From NCBI GenBank assembly GCA_021648745.1, contig JAKISE010000017.1:1-47127 (forward strand): a stretch of DNA of 47,127 bases. The letters run 5' to 3'. The stretch comes from Cyclobacteriaceae bacterium. Its GTDB lineage: Bacteria; Bacteroidota; Bacteroidia; Cytophagales; Cyclobacteriaceae. Under the pieces are notes generated by a model. The model had not been told where the DNA came from and searched no databases. It was given only the letters and a program-made list of their open reading frames with translations. The translations under genes were made by a program, and so were the position numbers. Shown in pieces: positions 9,106 through 17,096 of this stretch (position 1 is the stretch's first letter; every line of letters starts with the position of its first letter).

Positions 9106-10578
9106 ATGGGTAAACCAACAGGCTTTTTAGAAATTGAAAGAATTGATTTAAAGGATGAACTTCCTTTAGAAAGAGTAAAACATTGGGATGAATTCCATGC
9201 GCCAATGGCGCAAGATGCTGTACAAAGCCAAGCAGCCAGGTGTATGGATTGCGGAGTACCTTTTTGCCACACAGGAGCTAATTTGCCCAGTGGCGCATCG
9301 GGCTGTCCGGTGTATAATCTTATACCAGATTGGAACGACATGCTCTACAAAGGCCAATGGGAAAAGGCTTTTAAATTACTGTTTAAAACAAATAATTTTC
9401 CTGAGTTTACAGGTCGAGTATGTCCTGCACCTTGCGAAGGTGCATGTGTACTTGGTATTCATGAGCCTCCAGTAACTATAAAAAATCATGAATATTCTAT
9501 TATAGAACATGCCTTTGAACAAGGTTGGGTAGCCCCTCGAATACCTAAAATTAGAACAGGAAAGAAAGTGGCCATTATCGGTTCAGGTCCTGCCGGGTTA
9601 GCTGCAGCCGATGAGCTTAACCAAATGGGCCATTCAGTTACAATCTTTGAACGAGCCGATCGAGCGGGTGGCTTATTAATGTACGGCATACCCAATATGA
9701 AACTTGACAAGCAAAAAGTGGTTGAGCGAAGATTGCAGATTATGCAGGCAGAAGGGGTTGAAATAAGAACAGGAGTAGAGGTTGGTAAAGACGTGAGTGT
9801 AGCTAATTTGAAACAAGAGTTTGACTCAACGGTTTTGGCTACAGGTTCTACAATACCTAGAGACTTACTGGTAGAGGGACGAGACCTAGAAGGCGTTCAT
9901 TTTGCCATGAAATTTCTTACAAAAAACACAAAAAGCTTATTGGATTCAAACCATTCTGATAATGACTACATCAATGCTAAAGACAAAAATGTTGTAGTAA
10001 TAGGAGGAGGCGATACAGGTACTGATTGCGTAGCTACTGCATTGCGCCATGGTTGTGCTTCGGTACAGCAATTAGAAATTATGCCCATGCCACCTGAAAC
10101 TAGGGCTGATGATAACCCTTGGCCGGAGTACCCAAAAATCTACAAATTGGATTATGGCCAGCAAGAAGCCAAAGCTAAACAAGGGGTAGACCCTCGTAAA
10201 TATGAAGTAATGACCAAACGATTTGAAGGGCAGGATGGCAAGCTTACCGCAGTGATAACCACTCAAATAGAATGGGTTAAAAAGAACGGGCGGTTTGTTC
10301 CGCAAGAGACTCCTGCTACTGAAAAGATAGTAAAAGCTGATTTGGTGTTCTTGGCAATGGGTTTTACAGGTCCTGAACAAAATTTATTAAAACAAGCTAA
10401 AGTTAACATTTCTAAAAGAGGCAATATTGAAGCCGATTATGGCAAATTTACCACCAGTGTACCTGGTATTTTTGCAGCAGGCGATTGCCGTAGAGGCCAA
10501 AGTTTGGTGGTGTGGGCTATTAATGAAGGCAGGGCTGTGGCTAAGGAGTGCGATAGATATTTAGTAAAGGAGAGTTAA
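9106..10578 (+). CDS. gltD: Glutamate synthase, small (beta) subunit
   Basis: NADPH-dependent flavoprotein that passes electrons to GltB. At 490 residues it is of normal length. The N-terminal region holds the cysteines for the iron-sulfur clusters (RCMDCGVPFC near residues 45-54, then GCPVYNLIPDWN and GRVCPAPCEGAC). The FAD Rossmann motif is VAIIGSGPAGLAAADEL near residue 155 and the NADPH motif is VVVIGGGDTGTDCVATALR near residue 300. A second FAD contact, VPGIFAAGDCRRGQSLVVWAI, lies near the C-terminus. It sits 6 bases after gltB and is certainly co-transcribed. A strong hairpin follows 38 bases after the stop. Confidence 0.97.
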   Translation: MGKPTGFLEIERIDLKDELPLERVKHWDEFHAPMAQDAVQSQAARCMDCGVPFCHTGANLPSGASGCPVYNLIPDWNDMLYKGQWEKAFKLLFKTNNFPEFTGRVCPAPCEGACVLGIHEPPVTIKNHEYSIIEHAFEQGWVAPRIPKIRTGKKVAIIGSGPAGLAAADELNQMGHSVTIFERADRAGGLLMYGIPNMKLDKQKVVERRLQIMQAEGVEIRTGVEVGKDVSVANLKQEFDSTVLATGSTIPRDLLVEGRDLEGVHFAMKFLTKNTKSLLDSNHSDNDYINAKDKNVVVIGGGDTGTDCVATALRHGCASVQQLEIMPMPPETRADDNPWPEYPKIYKLDYGQQEAKAKQGVDPRKYEVMTKRFEGQDGKLTAVITTQIEWVKKNGRFVPQETPATEKIVKADLVFLAMGFTGPEQNLLKQAKVNISKRGNIEADYGKFTTSVPGIFAAGDCRRGQSLVVWAINEGRAVAKECDRYLVKES

Positions 10579-10615
10579 TAAGATAAGAACAGTCCTTTTA
10601 TCATAAGTAAATAAA

Positions 10616-10662
10616 ATTATCCCTGTAAATTTAAATATATATTTTAATATTACAGGGATAAT
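10616..10662. terminator. Long hairpin downstream of gltD
   Basis: Perfect 13-base arms: ATTATCCCTGTAA (10616-10628) pairs with TTACAGGGATAAT (10650-10662). The 21-base AT-only loop can itself fold further. It lies 38 bases after the gltD stop. A clean T-run does not follow, so it may be a processing or termination structure rather than a classical intrinsic terminator. Confidence 0.5.
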
Positions 10663-10874
10663 TATTGTATTTGGTGCGTGATTGCAGGAATATTAACAGC
10701 AGAATTGAAGAAATCGCTCGATTTTTTAACTCGTTACTTGCCAAATATTAATTTCGTAAGTAACTTAGTGAATAATGTGGGCTGAGGTGATGCAAAACCC
10801 AGTAAATTAAGTATGCCAAAAACATAGCCAAGTAGTTGGATGCTCCTTGTAACCATTAAAATCAGTATATAGGC
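10663..10874. other. Gene-free spacer before the secreted-protein gene
   Basis: With the hairpin region this makes a gap of 296 bases between gltD and the next gene. I see no open frame with a credible start and no TAnnTTTG -7 box. A small inverted repeat, GTTACTT with AAGTAAC, lies at about 10733-10764. Nothing else is recognised. Confidence 0.4.
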
Positions 10875-11777
10875 GTGAAACCCTCTCTCATTAAAATTCG
10901 AACGACCCTTTTAATACTCTCTTTTTTTCTAGTTACCAGTTCTATTGCACAGCAGCAGCGTACCATACGAGAACCTGCTTTTGGAGTAGAGTTTACAGCA
11001 CCCGAAGGATGGCAGTATCAAAAAACAGAAGAAGGATATCTAATGGGACATAACTCTATTGCTGGAGTAATTATTATAACCGTTAACCCATATACTACAG
11101 TAGCAGAAATGCGCCAAGAAGCCTATGATGGTATTCAGGAAGAAGGAGGCACTAGTTTAAAACTTAACGGAGTGCTAAAACCTTTTGGGCAAAACGGTTT
11201 AGCAGGCAATTTCCAAGGCACAATAAATTGGGAACAGGTAAAAGCCTATAGCATCGGTTTGATAAGCCCTGTTGGAGGTAGTGGTATAAGCTGTATGATT
11301 ATGACAACCCCTTCTGTGTTCGAAAATATCCATATAGTAATACTTGAAACACTTGCTAGCTCATTCAAATTTTTTAAACCCGAGATTCCTGATGTAGTTA
11401 AAGAATGGAACGACTGGTTTAAAACACCTGGGGGTTGTAGGTTAAAATTTATGTCGAGCGCCAGCAGCAGTACTTATGGTTACACCGCAAGCACTTCTCA
11501 AGCTACCATAGACTTATGCCCAAATGGGCAGTTTAGCTTTAGCTCTAGTAGTGAAATTACTATGAGTATTGATGCAGGTTCGGCTTATAATAACTCAAAT
11601 GATGGAGGTGCTGGCCTGTGGAAAATAACTTTTGATGGAACTAACCCTGTGTTGGCATTAAACTTTAATGACGGACGAGCGTGGGAATATGTGCTTACCT
11701 ATGTTGATCAGAAGACCTATTTGGATGATGCCAGATATTTTGTGCTATTTAATGAGGAAGGACCAGGGTGTTATTAA
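10875..11777 (+). CDS. Secreted protein of unknown function
   Basis: 300 residues with a clear type I signal peptide: basic start (KPSLIKIR), hydrophobic core TTLLILSFFLV and a cleavage site near SSIAQ/QQ, so the product is periplasmic or outer-membrane associated. Two parts can be seen. Residues about 30-170 begin REPAFGVEFTAPEGWQYQ, a pattern seen in PsbP/DUF1795-like domains ('APxGW'). Residues about 175-300 are rich in Ser/Thr/Gly with alternating hydrophobics (CRLKFMSSASSS, ATIDLCPNGQFSF, GLWKITFDGTNPVLALNF), resembling a small beta-barrel or lipocalin-like fold. The start is a GTG at 10875, chosen because it gives the complete signal peptide. It precedes the pheA leader by 96 bases and has no evident link to it. 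Function unknown. Confidence 0.75.
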   Translation: MKPSLIKIRTTLLILSFFLVTSSIAQQQRTIREPAFGVEFTAPEGWQYQKTEEGYLMGHNSIAGVIIITVNPYTTVAEMRQEAYDGIQEEGGTSLKLNGVLKPFGQNGLAGNFQGTINWEQVKAYSIGLISPVGGSGISCMIMTTPSVFENIHIVILETLASSFKFFKPEIPDVVKEWNDWFKTPGGCRLKFMSSASSSTYGYTASTSQATIDLCPNGQFSFSSSSEITMSIDAGSAYNNSNDGGAGLWKITFDGTNPVLALNFNDGRAWEYVLTYVDQKTYLDDARYFVLFNEEGPGCY

Positions 11778-11873
11778 AGACATCTCTATTAATCCGAATT
11801 ATTTGGATGATGGTTATAATGAGTTTAAAATAAATTTTGATTTAATAAATCTTTATTGCTCCTTTGAAACTCG

Positions 11874-11948
11874 ATGATGAAAACAAATACATATTTCAAC
11901 TATTTCTTTTTTTACTTCAGGAGCAAAGCACCGAGGTTAGAAAAATAG
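11874..11948 (+). CDS. Aromatic-rich leader peptide (pheL-like)
   Basis: A 24-codon frame with tandem ATG codons at 11874 and 11877, ending in TAG at 11946. Residues 7-15 read YFNYFFFYF: five Phe and three Tyr in nine codons (TTC, TTT, TAT, TAC all used). The tail is RSKAPRLEK. It is placed like the E. coli pheL leader peptide, directly before pheA and overlapping the 5' arm of an antiterminator. The aromatic stretch sits 12 bases before that arm, and the stop codon lies just past it. It has no Shine-Dalgarno, as is normal in Bacteroidota. Presence of both Phe and Tyr codons suits an operon that makes both amino acids. Role inferred from position and codon content. Confidence 0.8.
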   Translation: MMKTNTYFNYFFFYFRSKAPRLEK

Positions 11949-11973
11949 TATATGTAAAAAACTATATAAATCT

Positions 11974-12004
11974 AAAAGCCTCGGTATGTACCGAGGCTTT
12001 TTTT
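11974..12004 (+). terminator. Attenuator terminator before pheA
   Basis: An 11-bp perfect stem AAAAGCCTCGG / CCGAGGCTTTT (11974-11984 with 11991-12001) closes a 6-base TATGTA loop and runs into seven T residues (11998-12004), a textbook intrinsic terminator. The pheA ATG is only 10 bases beyond it, so it can only act on transcripts entering pheA from upstream. Confidence 0.88.
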
Positions 12005-12014
12005 ATGCTTTAAA

Positions 12015-12860
12015 ATGAATAGTAAAAAAATAAAAATAGGGATACAAGGCGTTAAGGCTTCATTTCATGATGTTGCTGCACGGCAGTATTTTGGCAATGA
12101 CAAGGTTGATTTGGCTGAATTTAGAGATTTTAGGAGCATGTCTCAGGCAGTAGAGGCCGGCAAGGTCGATTTTGCTATGATGGCCATAGAAAACACGCTG
12201 GCTGGTAGTTTACTTCCAAATTATGGTTTGTTAGAACAATACAGCCTTAACATTATTGGAGAAGAGTATTTGAGAATACAATTGCAGCTTATGGTATTGC
12301 CAGGAGAAACTTTAGATTCAGTAGAGCAGGTAATTTCTCACCCTATTGCCTTGAGCCAATGTGGCCAATTTTTGGATGAATACCCAAATTGGAAAGTGAC
12401 AGAAGCAGATGATACTGCAAGCAGTGCTCGGCTTATTGCCCATAAAAAACTAAAAGGAATTGCCGCTATTGCTAGTAGCTTGGCAGCCAATACGTATGGG
12501 TTAAAAATCATTGCTCCTTCTATTGAAATAAATAAGAAAAATTTTACACGTTTTTTAGCGATTGCGAGAAAACCTAACCAATCAAAAAGTATAAATAAGG
12601 CTTCACTTAGATTGATTTTGAGCCATAAACCTGAAGCTTTATCTAAAGCGCTGAATGTGATTGGAAGCATGGGACTTAACTTGTCTAAAATACAATCAGT
12701 GCCAATTATTGGTAAACCCTATGAATATGCCATTCATCTCGATGTGTTGTTTGAAAAGGTTGAGAATTTTACAATAGCAATGGACAAGCTCAAACCACTG
12801 ACTTTGAGTTTGAAGATATTAGGTACTTACCATCAAGGTAATAAACCAATTTTAAGATGA
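12015..12860 (+). CDS. pheA: Prephenate dehydratase
   Basis: Converts prephenate to phenylpyruvate, the committed step to phenylalanine. At 281 residues it is a monofunctional PDT plus ACT form. The periplasmic-binding-like catalytic domain shows MAIENTLAGSLLPNY near residue 57, HPIALSQC near residue 109 and the substrate-binding threonine in FTRFLAI near residue 178. The ACT domain (from about residue 195) reads SKALNVIGSMGLNLSKIQSVPI. The ESRP motif that binds inhibitory phenylalanine in the E. coli-type enzyme is QSVP here, so feedback may differ. The start ATG lies 10 bases after the attenuator terminator. It overlaps the aminotransferase by 4 bases (ATGA) and is first in the aromatic operon. 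Confidence 0.94.
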   Translation: MNSKKIKIGIQGVKASFHDVAARQYFGNDKVDLAEFRDFRSMSQAVEAGKVDFAMMAIENTLAGSLLPNYGLLEQYSLNIIGEEYLRIQLQLMVLPGETLDSVEQVISHPIALSQCGQFLDEYPNWKVTEADDTASSARLIAHKKLKGIAAIASSLAANTYGLKIIAPSIEINKKNFTRFLAIARKPNQSKSINKASLRLILSHKPEALSKALNVIGSMGLNLSKIQSVPIIGKPYEYAIHLDVLFEKVENFTIAMDKLKPLTLSLKILGTYHQGNKPILR

Positions 12861-14038
12861 TAGAAATAGCAGAAAGGTTTAAATCGGTAAAGGAATATTA
12901 CTTCTCAGTTAAATTGCAAGAGATCTCAAAAATGAGGTCTGAAGGAATTGAAGTGCTTAATTTAGGAATTGGATCTCCTGATTTACCACCTGATAAGGCT
13001 GCCATTGATGCCTTAATTAATTCAGTTGTTAAATCGGATATGCATGCCTATCAACCGTATCGGTCTGGTACAGAGTTGAGAGAATCAATGAGCAAATTTT
13101 ACGAAAATAGGTATAATGTTAACCTTAATTCCGAAACCGAGGTGTTGCCATTATTGGGTTCGAAAGAAGGAATAATGTACATTTCGTTGGCGTTTCTTAA
13201 CCCTGGTGATGAGGTGTTGATACCAAATCCTGGGTATCCTGCCTACAGCGCTATTACTACTCTTGTTGGCGCAACGGTTCGCAGCTTCGATTTGGTAGAA
13301 GAGAATGATTGGCTTCCTGATTTTGAGGCCCTTGAGGGTGAGGATTTGAGCAAGGTGAAAATTATGTGGGTAAACTATCCCAATATGCCTACAGGCACAA
13401 ATGCTTCTGCTCAACTATTTAAAAAACTAATTGAGTTTGGTAAAAAGTATAATATATTAATCATTAATGACAATCCATACAGCCTTGTTTTAAATGAATT
13501 TCCTCAATCTATTTTAAAATTTGACACGCATAAAGAGCACGTATTAGAGCTAAATTCGCTCAGTAAAAGTTTTAATATGGCAGGTTGGCGCGTAGGTATG
13601 GTGGCAGGGCACAAGCAATATATAAATGCCATTTTACAAGCAAAAAGCAATGTTGATTCTGGCATGTTTTTGCCAGTGCAAAAAGCGGCTTCTCAAGCAC
13701 TTACATTGCCTCAAAAATGGCACGATGAGCGTAATAGCGTTTATGCCAAAAGAAAAAAAATTGCGTTAGAATTACTTAATCATTTAGATTGCGAAGTAAA
13801 ACCAAATCAAGTAGGCATGTTCTTATGGGCAAAGTTGCCAGCGCATATTGAATCGGTACGTGGTTTTATAGATGATATTTTGCATAATACCCATGTATTT
13901 TTAACTCCTGGCGAAATATTTGGCACCAACGGGAATCGATTTATAAGATTATCACTTTGTTCAACCGAACAAGATTTTGAACTAGCTATACAAAGAATTC
14001 TAAAATGGAAAGCAAAGGAACTGTCGTTGGTATCATAG
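12857..14038 (+). CDS. PLP aminotransferase, probably aromatic (Phe/Tyr synthesis)
   Basis: Class I/II (fold type I) aminotransferase of 393 residues. The PLP lysine is K237 in LNSLSKSFNMAGWRVG, preceded by NDNPYS and the NYPNMPTGT loop (family NPxNPTG) that contacts the cofactor. The likely role is transamination of phenylpyruvate and 4-hydroxyphenylpyruvate to Phe and Tyr. This is inferred from position: it overlaps pheA by 4 bases and tyrA by 34 bases, between the two enzymes that make those keto acids. By sequence alone it could also be an LL-diaminopimelate-type or aspartate aminotransferase, so specificity is not settled. Confidence 0.85.
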   Translation: MIEIAERFKSVKEYYFSVKLQEISKMRSEGIEVLNLGIGSPDLPPDKAAIDALINSVVKSDMHAYQPYRSGTELRESMSKFYENRYNVNLNSETEVLPLLGSKEGIMYISLAFLNPGDEVLIPNPGYPAYSAITTLVGATVRSFDLVEENDWLPDFEALEGEDLSKVKIMWVNYPNMPTGTNASAQLFKKLIEFGKKYNILIINDNPYSLVLNEFPQSILKFDTHKEHVLELNSLSKSFNMAGWRVGMVAGHKQYINAILQAKSNVDSGMFLPVQKAASQALTLPQKWHDERNSVYAKRKKIALELLNHLDCEVKPNQVGMFLWAKLPAHIESVRGFIDDILHNTHVFLTPGEIFGTNGNRFIRLSLCSTEQDFELAIQRILKWKAKELSLVS

Positions 14039-14877
14039 GGCTTGGGCTTATCGGAGGTTCGGCTGCTTTACGTTTACGTAAAGTTGGCTTCACTAAAAAA
14101 ATAGTGGGGGCCGACCAATCGAAAGGAAATATAACTAAAGCGATTGAGTTAGGAATTATAGATAAAGAGCTGGAGTTGCAAGAGCTTACTAAAATAGCGG
14201 ATATAATTATTGTAGCAATACCTGTGGATGCTTCGAAACACGTTATTGACAAAATTTTAACTACCTGTAGCAAGCATCAGGTAGTGATTGATTTTGGTTC
14301 TACTAAATCTAGCGTAGCTCAGGTTGTAAAAAAAAATGAAAATAGGAAGAATTATGTAGCCTGCCACCCAATTGCAGGAACAGAAAATAGCGGCCCATCT
14401 GCGGCATTTGATTCCTTGTTTGATGACAAAGTAAATATTATATGTGATAAAGAATCTTCTTCTATTGATGCCTTAGAAACGGCATTGAAAATAACGAATC
14501 TTCTGGGCATGCGGCCCAAGTTTATGGACAGTAAGGAGCATGATCGGCATATCGCTTATGTATCTCACCTATCTCATATTAGCTCCTTTACATTAGGCCA
14601 AACGGTGTTAGAAGTAGAGACTAATGAGGAAAATATCTTTGACATGGCTGGAAGTGGATTTGAAAGTACTGTACGCTTAGCAAAAAGTTCTCCTTCGATG
14701 TGGGCACCAATATTTACTGAAAATTCTGAGAATATCATTGAAGTGTTAGCAGCTTATATAGCTAACCTAGAAAAATATAAATTGATGATAGAACAAGGGA
14801 ATGAGAATGGTTTACAAGAAGCCATGAAGCAAACTAATAGAATCAGAGTGGTACTTGATAAATCACCTAATAACTAA
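14005..14877 (+). CDS. tyrA: Prephenate dehydrogenase
   Basis: Oxidative decarboxylation of prephenate to 4-hydroxyphenylpyruvate with NAD(P), the tyrosine branch. It has 290 residues. The Rossmann motif GIIGLGLIGGSAALRLRK begins at residue 9, which supports the ATG at 14005 even though it lies inside the end of the aminotransferase gene (34-base overlap, different frame). Later landmarks are VVIDFGSTKSSV near residue 95, the catalytic region CHPIAGTENSGP near residue 118 and the helical dimerisation domain with SHLSHISSFTL near residue 190. No C-terminal ACT domain is present, so tyrosine control at the protein level may be absent. It is third in the aromatic operon. Confidence 0.93.
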   Translation: MESKGTVVGIIGLGLIGGSAALRLRKVGFTKKIVGADQSKGNITKAIELGIIDKELELQELTKIADIIIVAIPVDASKHVIDKILTTCSKHQVVIDFGSTKSSVAQVVKKNENRKNYVACHPIAGTENSGPSAAFDSLFDDKVNIICDKESSSIDALETALKITNLLGMRPKFMDSKEHDRHIAYVSHLSHISSFTLGQTVLEVETNEENIFDMAGSGFESTVRLAKSSPSMWAPIFTENSENIIEVLAAYIANLEKYKLMIEQGNENGLQEAMKQTNRIRVVLDKSPNN

Positions 14878-14933
14878 TAACCATTAACTTAATAACAAAT
14901 AATATTTTTAAATAACGAAATAATTTTTAGACA

Positions 14934-16025
14934 ATGAATATAGAATTAAACATTGAACCGATGGAGAAATGGTTTCCGAAAACCAAAGATCTCCCATTAT
15001 TAATTGCTGGCCCTTGCAGTGCCGAAACGGAAGAGCAAGTGCTAGAAACAGCCAAATTAATTGAGAAAGACCACCGTGCTATGGTGTACCGAGCTGGGCT
15101 TTGGAAGCCTAGAACAAGACCTGGTACATTTGAAGGTGTAGGGGCAGAAGGATTGCCTTGGTTAAAAAGGGTGAAGGAAGAAACCCGATTATTAGTGGCA
15201 ACTGAAGTGGCAAAAGCAGAACACGTTCAGCAAGCCATTGATGCAGGAGTTGATATTTTATGGATTGGGGCGCGTACCACGGTAAATCCATTTTCGGTAC
15301 AAGAAATTGCAGATGCCTTAAAGGGTCATGATATTCCGGTTTTAGTTAAAAACCCAATCAATCCTGATTTACAATTGTGGATTGGTGCGTTGGAGCGTAT
15401 TAACCAAGCAGGAATTACTAAGCTTGGGGCTATTCACAGAGGTTTTTCTCCAAATAGTGAGTCTAAATACCGTAACGACCCTAAGTGGAAAATGGCCATT
15501 GAGTTAAAAAGATTGTTACCAGAAATGCCCATTGTTTGCGACCCTAGTCATATTGGTGGTTCTCGTGAGCTTATCGAGCCCGTTGCTCAAAAGGCATTTG
15601 ATTTACAAATGGAGGGCTTAATGATTGAAACTCACATCAATCCTGATGTTGCTTTAAGTGATGCTAAGCAGCAAGTAACACCTGCAAGACTTAAGACTAT
15701 ATTGGACGCTATTATTCTTCGTAGAGCCGATTCTGCCAATAATGAATTTGTTGAATCACTCAAAGAGCTAAGAGGTAAAATTGATACAGTGGATAATGAG
15801 TTAATTAATCTTTTAGGGAAGAGAATGGCTTTAGTGGATGAAATTGGTGAGTCTAAAAAAGAGAATAATGTTACGATTCTTCAAGTGGGCAGATACGAAA
15901 GTATCCTAAACGACAGGGTTGCCAAAGGAGAAGACGAAAATCTTAGTCCTGATTTTGTAAAAGACATTTTCGAGTTTATACACCAAAATTCGATTAAGCG
16001 CCAAGAAAAAATAATGAATGACTAA
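14934..16025 (+). CDS. Bifunctional DAHP synthase / chorismate mutase
   Basis: Joins the first step of the shikimate pathway (phosphoenolpyruvate plus erythrose 4-phosphate) to chorismate mutase, which makes prephenate for PheA and TyrA. Residues about 1-265 are a type I-beta (KDO8P-like) DAHP synthase: LIAGPCSAETEEQ, YRAGLWKPRTRPGTFEG, ILWIGARTTVNPFSVQE, VLVKNPINPD and CDPSHIGGSRELI. Residues about 275-360 are an AroQ-type mutase: LKELRGKIDTVDNELINLLGKRM, with KKENN and YESILNDRV later. In Bacillus the mutase is N-terminal; the C-terminal order here is the one I associate with Bacteroidota. The fusion allows prephenate or chorismate to inhibit the synthase. It is last in the operon, 56 bases after tyrA. 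Confidence 0.94.
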   Translation: MNIELNIEPMEKWFPKTKDLPLLIAGPCSAETEEQVLETAKLIEKDHRAMVYRAGLWKPRTRPGTFEGVGAEGLPWLKRVKEETRLLVATEVAKAEHVQQAIDAGVDILWIGARTTVNPFSVQEIADALKGHDIPVLVKNPINPDLQLWIGALERINQAGITKLGAIHRGFSPNSESKYRNDPKWKMAIELKRLLPEMPIVCDPSHIGGSRELIEPVAQKAFDLQMEGLMIETHINPDVALSDAKQQVTPARLKTILDAIILRRADSANNEFVESLKELRGKIDTVDNELINLLGKRMALVDEIGESKKENNVTILQVGRYESILNDRVAKGEDENLSPDFVKDIFEFIHQNSIKRQEKIMND

Positions 16026-16050
16026 GGTGATTTGTTTACCGCAAAAATGT

Positions 16051-16077
16051 AAAGCTTCGATTACTATTCGTGGCTTT
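16051..16077. terminator. Weak hairpin between convergent operons
   Basis: AAAGC (16051-16055) and CGA (16058-16060) pair with TCG (16068-16070) and GCTTT (16073-16077), with a 2x2 internal mismatch. It sits between the converging aromatic operon and galE, 26 bases after the first stop. It is plausible as a weak bidirectional terminator only. Confidence 0.3.
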
Positions 16078-16082
16078 GCATC

Positions 16083-17096
16083 TTAGTGGCTAAGATTTAA
16101 TTGCCAATTCCAAGAATCTTTTAATGCGTCTTCAACAGAAAGCTCCGTTTTCCAGTTTAGCACCTCTTTCGATTTATCAACAGATGCATAAATTTGATCT
16201 ACATCCCCAGCTCTACGATTGCCAATTGTATAATTGAGTTTTTGATTGCTTACTTTTTCAAACGTCTTTACTATTTCGAGCACGGAAGTTCCAGTGCCCG
16301 TGCCTATATTTATAAAATCATAGAAGTTAGATTTGCCATAGAGGTAATCTAATGTTTTTACATGGGCTTTAGCTAAATCCACAACATGAATATAATCTCT
16401 AACATTGGTGCCGTCAGGCGTATTATAATCGTTACCAAAAATGGTGAGTTCATTACGTAAACCTGCAGCAGTTTGGGTTACAAATGGCACTAAATTGCTG
16501 GGTATGCCCAAGGGCAGCTCGCCAATTAATGCAGAAGGGTGAGCCCCAATAGGATTGAAATATCGAAGTGCAACAGCGCTCAACCCTGTATTAGCTACTA
16601 CTTGATCTTTAATAATGTCTTCAGCGATTTGCTTTGTATTGCCGTAAGGTGAAATTGCTTTTTGCGTTGGAGACTGCTCCGTGACTGGTAGCTTTTTAGG
16701 AGTGCCATACACTGTACAAGAAGAGGAAAAAACCAATCGTTTGCAGTTTTGCTTCTTCATTACCTCTAAGAGAACGAGCAGAGAAACTACATTATTTTGA
16801 TAATAAGCCAGAGGCTTTTCAACCGATTCACCCACTGCTTTAAAAGCGGCAAAATGAATAACACCAACAGGTTTAGTTTTTGCAAAAACATTAGTCATAA
16901 AGTTCTTGTCAGTACAATCACCTTCAAATAAATCTATTCTCTTGCCTGTAATATCCTCCAAACCCTTCAGTACTGATTTCTCGGAATTACAGAAATTATC
17001 GATTATTATAGGCTTATAACCTTGGGCAAGAAGCTCAACAACAGTATGTGATCCTATATAGCCTGCTCCGCCCGTTACGATTATATTCTTATTCAT
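16083..17096 (-). CDS. galE: UDP-glucose 4-epimerase
   Basis: NAD-dependent short-chain dehydrogenase that interconverts UDP-glucose and UDP-galactose (possibly also the N-acetyl forms). It has 337 residues. The nucleotide motif TGGAGYIGSHT is at residue 8. The catalytic S/YxxxK set is FSSSCTVYG near residue 125 and ISPYGNTK near residue 148. The GalE signatures NPIGAHPSALIGE and DYNTPDGTNVRDYIHV follow, the latter typical of true GalE rather than other SDR epimerases. Its ATG overlaps the end of the UXS gene by 4 bases, so it is the last gene of the ugd-uxs-galE operon, which supplies sugar nucleotides for surface polysaccharide. Confidence 0.93.
   Translation of the reverse strand: MNKNIIVTGGAGYIGSHTVVELLAQGYKPIIIDNFCNSEKSVLKGLEDITGKRIDLFEGDCTDKNFMTNVFAKTKPVGVIHFAAFKAVGESVEKPLAYYQNNVVSLLVLLEVMKKQNCKRLVFSSSCTVYGTPKKLPVTEQSPTQKAISPYGNTKQIAEDIIKDQVVANTGLSAVALRYFNPIGAHPSALIGELPLGIPSNLVPFVTQTAAGLRNELTIFGNDYNTPDGTNVRDYIHVVDLAKAHVKTLDYLYGKSNFYDFINIGTGTGTSVLEIVKTFEKVSNQKLNYTIGNRRAGDVDQIYASVDKSKEVLNWKTELSVEDALKDSWNWQLNLSH

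Larger units (their letters stand above)
11857..12014 (+). promoter_or_regulatory. Phenylalanine/tyrosine attenuator of the pheA operon
   Basis: A transcribed leader with the parts of a ribosome-mediated attenuator. After the leader-peptide frame (11874-11948), ACCGAGGTTAGA (11930-11941) can pair with TCTAA plus CCTCGGT (11971-11975 and 11979-11985, with a 3-base AAG bulge). That antiterminator uses the 5' arm of the terminator at 11974-12001, so the two exclude each other. TGCTCCT (11857-11863) can also pair with AGGAGCA (11919-11925), giving a possible protector hairpin. A ribosome stalled on the aromatic codons (11892-11918) would leave 11930-11941 free and favour read-through, while one reaching the stop at 11946 would cover it and favour termination. 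The mechanism is inferred; the pairings are seen directly. No clear promoter was found upstream. Confidence 0.8.
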
